Assembly (NCBI GenBank): GCA_024233115.1 | Contig: JACKQB010000005.1 | Coordinates: forward strand, 310,001-374,000 | Reading direction: 5' to 3' | Origin: Akkermansiaceae bacterium | GTDB lineage: Bacteria; Verrucomicrobiota; Verrucomicrobiia; Verrucomicrobiales; Akkermansiaceae | Length of the DNA stretch: 64,000 nt | Part shown: piece by piece, positions 63,419 through 64,000 of the stretch | Layout of the letters: each line of letters starts with the position of its first letter | How positions within the stretch are numbered: the stretch's first letter is position 1 | Translations under genes and position numbers: made by a program | The notes under the pieces: model-generated | Database searches by the model: none | The model's input: the letters and a program-made list of their open reading frames with translations, nothing else | Told to the model about the DNA's origin: nothing

Positions 63419-64000
63419 ATGAGTTGGAAACCTGCTGCAGAGCCACGACGCCTGGACCGCTGGCTGCCGGATTGGGTGCCGGGCTGGCTGCGTGGCCTGA
63501 TCCGTTGGTGTATCAAGTGGAGCTTGGTGGGCGCGATCCTGGCCCTGGCGGTTTGTTTGTTCTACTTCTACCTGTCCTGGCAATATGACATGCGGGCCGT
63601 TGCCAAGATGCCCGAGCACTCGGTGATCATCGATCGGCACGGCATGGAGTTCGCTACCATTCACGGACAGAAAAGGCGTCAGATCACACGCTCCGAAATA
63701 CCCGATGTCATGGTGGACGCCCTGCTCGCCAGGGAGGATGCCCGGTTTTTTGAGCATAGCGGGGTCGATAGCAAAGGTCTTGTTAGAGCCACCCTTCGCA
63801 ATATCAAGGACAGGTCATTTACCCAGGGCGCATCAACCTTGACGATGCAGCTGACACGCAACAGCTATGACCTCAAGGCGAAGTCGCTTCATCGCAAGCT
63901 GTTGGAAATCGCGGTGACCTTGCGGATCGAACGCCACTATACCAAAGACGAAATCCTGACGCATTATCTGAACCGGATCTACTTCGGTGCTGGTTGCCAT
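63419..64000 (+). CDS. Class A penicillin-binding protein, N-terminal part (cut by window end)
   Basis: The first 194 residues. After a short N-terminus and a membrane helix (GAILALAVCLFYFYLSW) comes the GT51 glycosyltransferase: LLAREDARFFEHSGVD with catalytic Glu, RSFTQGASTLTMQLTRNSY, and the DEILTHYLNRIYFG segment. The transpeptidase part lies beyond the window, so bifunctionality is assumed from the family. A tandem with a second class A PBP suggests related roles in side-wall peptidoglycan synthesis. Confidence 0.92.
   Translation, partial: MSWKPAAEPRRLDRWLPDWVPGWLRGLIRWCIKWSLVGAILALAVCLFYFYLSWQYDMRAVAKMPEHSVIIDRHGMEFATIHGQKRRQITRSEIPDVMVDALLAREDARFFEHSGVDSKGLVRATLRNIKDRSFTQGASTLTMQLTRNSYDLKAKSLHRKLLEIAVTLRIERHYTKDEILTHYLNRIYFGAGCH

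Noticed and set aside
1..64000. CRISPR arrays and tRNA or rRNA genes
   Set aside because: No regularly spaced direct repeats with spacers and no complete tRNA or rRNA sequence were seen; tmRNA is the only RNA gene I can support.

Overview
The window looks like chromosomal DNA of a Verrucomicrobiota bacterium, probably class Verrucomicrobiae near Rubritalea/Akkermansia relatives. The evidence is family content, not a search: many S1 sulfatases with signal peptides, PVC-type dehydrogenase/cytochrome c proteins, a 3-keto-disaccharide hydrolase (DUF1080) protein, a PEP-CTERM protein, a bactofilin, and a sodium-pumping methylmalonyl-CoA decarboxylase pathway. The backbone is GC-rich; two segments (about 5.8-13.4 kb and 35.9-38.5 kb) are visibly more AT-rich and behave as acquired islands.

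Layout. 1-4263 (minus): a GH38-like alpha-mannosidase followed by a sodium:solute symporter cut by the window edge. 4485-5786 (plus): a Gfo/Idh/MocA oxidoreductase. 5817-13437: a 7.6 kb integrated element in the 3' end of ssrA (tmRNA, 13413-13770, minus). It is bounded by 25-bp identical copies of the tmRNA 3' end and carries a tyrosine integrase, an unknown coupled gene, an excisionase-like protein, a zinc-finger/AEP-like primase, a RepA-like ATPase, ten GGAAAC boxes resembling an iteron origin, a DUF5681-like protein and unknown cargo including a four-helix membrane protein. No capsid, tail, portal, relaxase or large terminase is visible, so it resembles a small satellite or replicative island.

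13930-20058: four S1 sulfatases in one transcription unit. 20064-20263: a large imperfect inverted repeat. 20774-22459: a membrane pseudokinase. 22650-24319: a complete IS with terminal inverted repeats and an 8-bp target duplication. 24489-35687: a propionate-metabolism cluster (epimerase, the four subunits of sodium-translocating methylmalonyl-CoA decarboxylase, a CoA-transferase, both mutase subunits, MeaB). Together they can run succinyl-CoA to methylmalonyl-CoA to propionyl-CoA while pumping sodium, with the CoA-transferase recycling CoA onto succinate. 35686-38539: a BsuBI/PstI-type restriction-modification insert flanked by a second copy of the last ~51 bp of meaB; the endonuclease gene is frameshifted.

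38554-40985 (minus): a GH130 mannoside phosphorylase and a GPH-family sugar symporter. 41225-42196: a PEP-CTERM protein. 42504-52479 (minus): a five-gene catabolic operon (GH106-like rhamnosidase, sulfatase with a variant active-site motif, cytochrome c/PVC protein, DUF1080 protein, PVC dehydrogenase). 52967 onward: housekeeping and envelope genes: CBS protein, ParA, SNF2 helicase, a small conserved protein, bactofilin, a degenerate and an intact trypsin-PDZ protease, and two consecutive class A penicillin-binding proteins, the second cut by the window end.
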